Notes under the pieces: model-generated | Seen by the model: only the letters and a program-made list of their open reading frames with translations | Told to the model about the DNA's origin: nothing | The model's database searches: none | Origin: Verrucomicrobia bacterium UBA1731 | GTDB lineage: Bacteria > Verrucomicrobiota > Kiritimatiellia > RFP12 > UBA1067 | Length of the DNA: 15,857 bases | Direction of reading: 5' to 3' | Assembly (NCBI GenBank): GCA_002317575.1 | Contig: DCIH01000011.1 | Span: forward strand, 18,601-34,457 | Shown here: positions 15,583 to 15,857 of the stretch, in pieces | How positions within the stretch are numbered: position 1 is the first letter of the stretch | Layout of the letters: each line of letters starts with the position of its first letter | Program-made: the position numbers and the translations under genes

Positions 15583-15857
15583 TCAGTGCTCCTTGACCGT
15601 GCCCTTCAAGACGGCGATGAACGCGCTCTGCGGCACATTCACGTGGCCGAATTCCTTCATGCGGGCCTTGCCGCGCTTCTGCTTCTCGAGCACTTTCATC
15701 TTGCGCGTCACATCGCCACCGTAGAGCTTCGCCAGGACGTCCTTACGGAACGGACGGATGTCCTCGCGGGCGATGATGTCGCGACCGATCGTGGCCTGCA
15801 CCGGAATCTTGAACTGGTGCGGCGGAATCGTTTCGGCGAGCGCCTTGCACATCTGGA
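15583..15857 (-). CDS. lepA: Elongation factor 4 (LepA), C-terminal fragment at window edge
   Basis: Only the last 90 codons and the stop are inside the window; the frame is open to the right edge. The sequence matches the unique C-terminal domain of EF4, the ribosomal back-translocase GTPase: IPVQATIGRDIIAREDIRPF, RKDVLAKLYGGDVTRK, LEKQKRGKARMKEFGHV and VPQSAFIAVLK. It ends KGTVKEH. The GTPase domains lie outside the window, so an internal ATG near the edge is not the start. It is upstream of ispG with one base between stop and start and probably shares its transcript. Confidence 0.95.
   Translation of the reverse strand, partial: QMCKALAETIPPHQFKIPVQATIGRDIIAREDIRPFRKDVLAKLYGGDVTRKMKVLEKQKRGKARMKEFGHVNVPQSAFIAVLKGTVKEH
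15589..15594 (-). promoter_or_regulatory. ispG ribosome binding site inside the lepA 3' end
   Basis: AAGGAG on the minus strand, seven bases before the GTG at 15581. It decides the ispG start, because no ATG in the right place exists and the family alignment begins just after this GTG. Confidence 0.75.

Overview
The window looks like a chromosomal piece of a GC-rich PVC-group bacterium, most likely a gut or rumen member of Kiritimatiellota, Lentisphaerota or Verrucomicrobiota. This is inferred from gene content, not from a marker-gene search. The clues are a giant surface protein with an LExRxLFDAA-type N-terminal tag, a DUF4347 domain and chlamydial-Pmp-like GGAI/FxxN repeats; a two-domain plant-cell-wall esterase; and a membrane histidine kinase with a long periplasmic sensor ending in a PPWWTP pre-membrane motif.

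Layout. Bases 1-9263, minus strand: three co-directional genes, read from right to left. They are a small cytoplasmic protein (9263-9012), a TolC-type outer-membrane lipoprotein with a long Lys/Ala/Glu tail (8908-7019), and a giant repeat protein (6917 to beyond the left edge; at least 2305 residues visible, no stop). The gaps are about 100 bp and each carries RNA structure: a strong bulged hairpin before tolC, and a small hairpin whose loop is the Shine-Dalgarno of the giant gene. Bases 9456-11789, minus strand: a secreted esterase that fuses a CE15 glucuronoyl-esterase domain to a CE7/AXE1 acetyl-esterase domain. Bases 11790-12026: a 237-bp divergent promoter region with a perfect 12-bp palindrome, an 11-bp-phased direct repeat, and two extended -10 boxes placed so close to the start codons that both flanking mRNAs would be leaderless or nearly so. 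Bases 12027-14515, plus strand: a histidine kinase and a NarL-type response regulator, translationally coupled by an ATGA overlap. Bases 14505-15857, minus strand: the 3' end of lepA followed by ispG (GTG start, one base between the genes), converging on the response regulator with an 11-bp overlap of the coding ends.

How the parts may work together (inference). The left cassette reads as a dedicated export and display unit: a giant adhesin without a Sec signal, its own outer-membrane channel, and a small accessory protein. The ABC and membrane-fusion subunits of a type I system would have to be encoded elsewhere. The esterase and the divergent two-component system may form a hemicellulose/lignin-ester response module. 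lepA-ispG is ordinary housekeeping. Long reading frames antisense to all these genes were judged codon-bias shadows and left out. No tRNA, rRNA, CRISPR array or insertion sequence was seen, and no gene-free stretch exceeds 300 bp.
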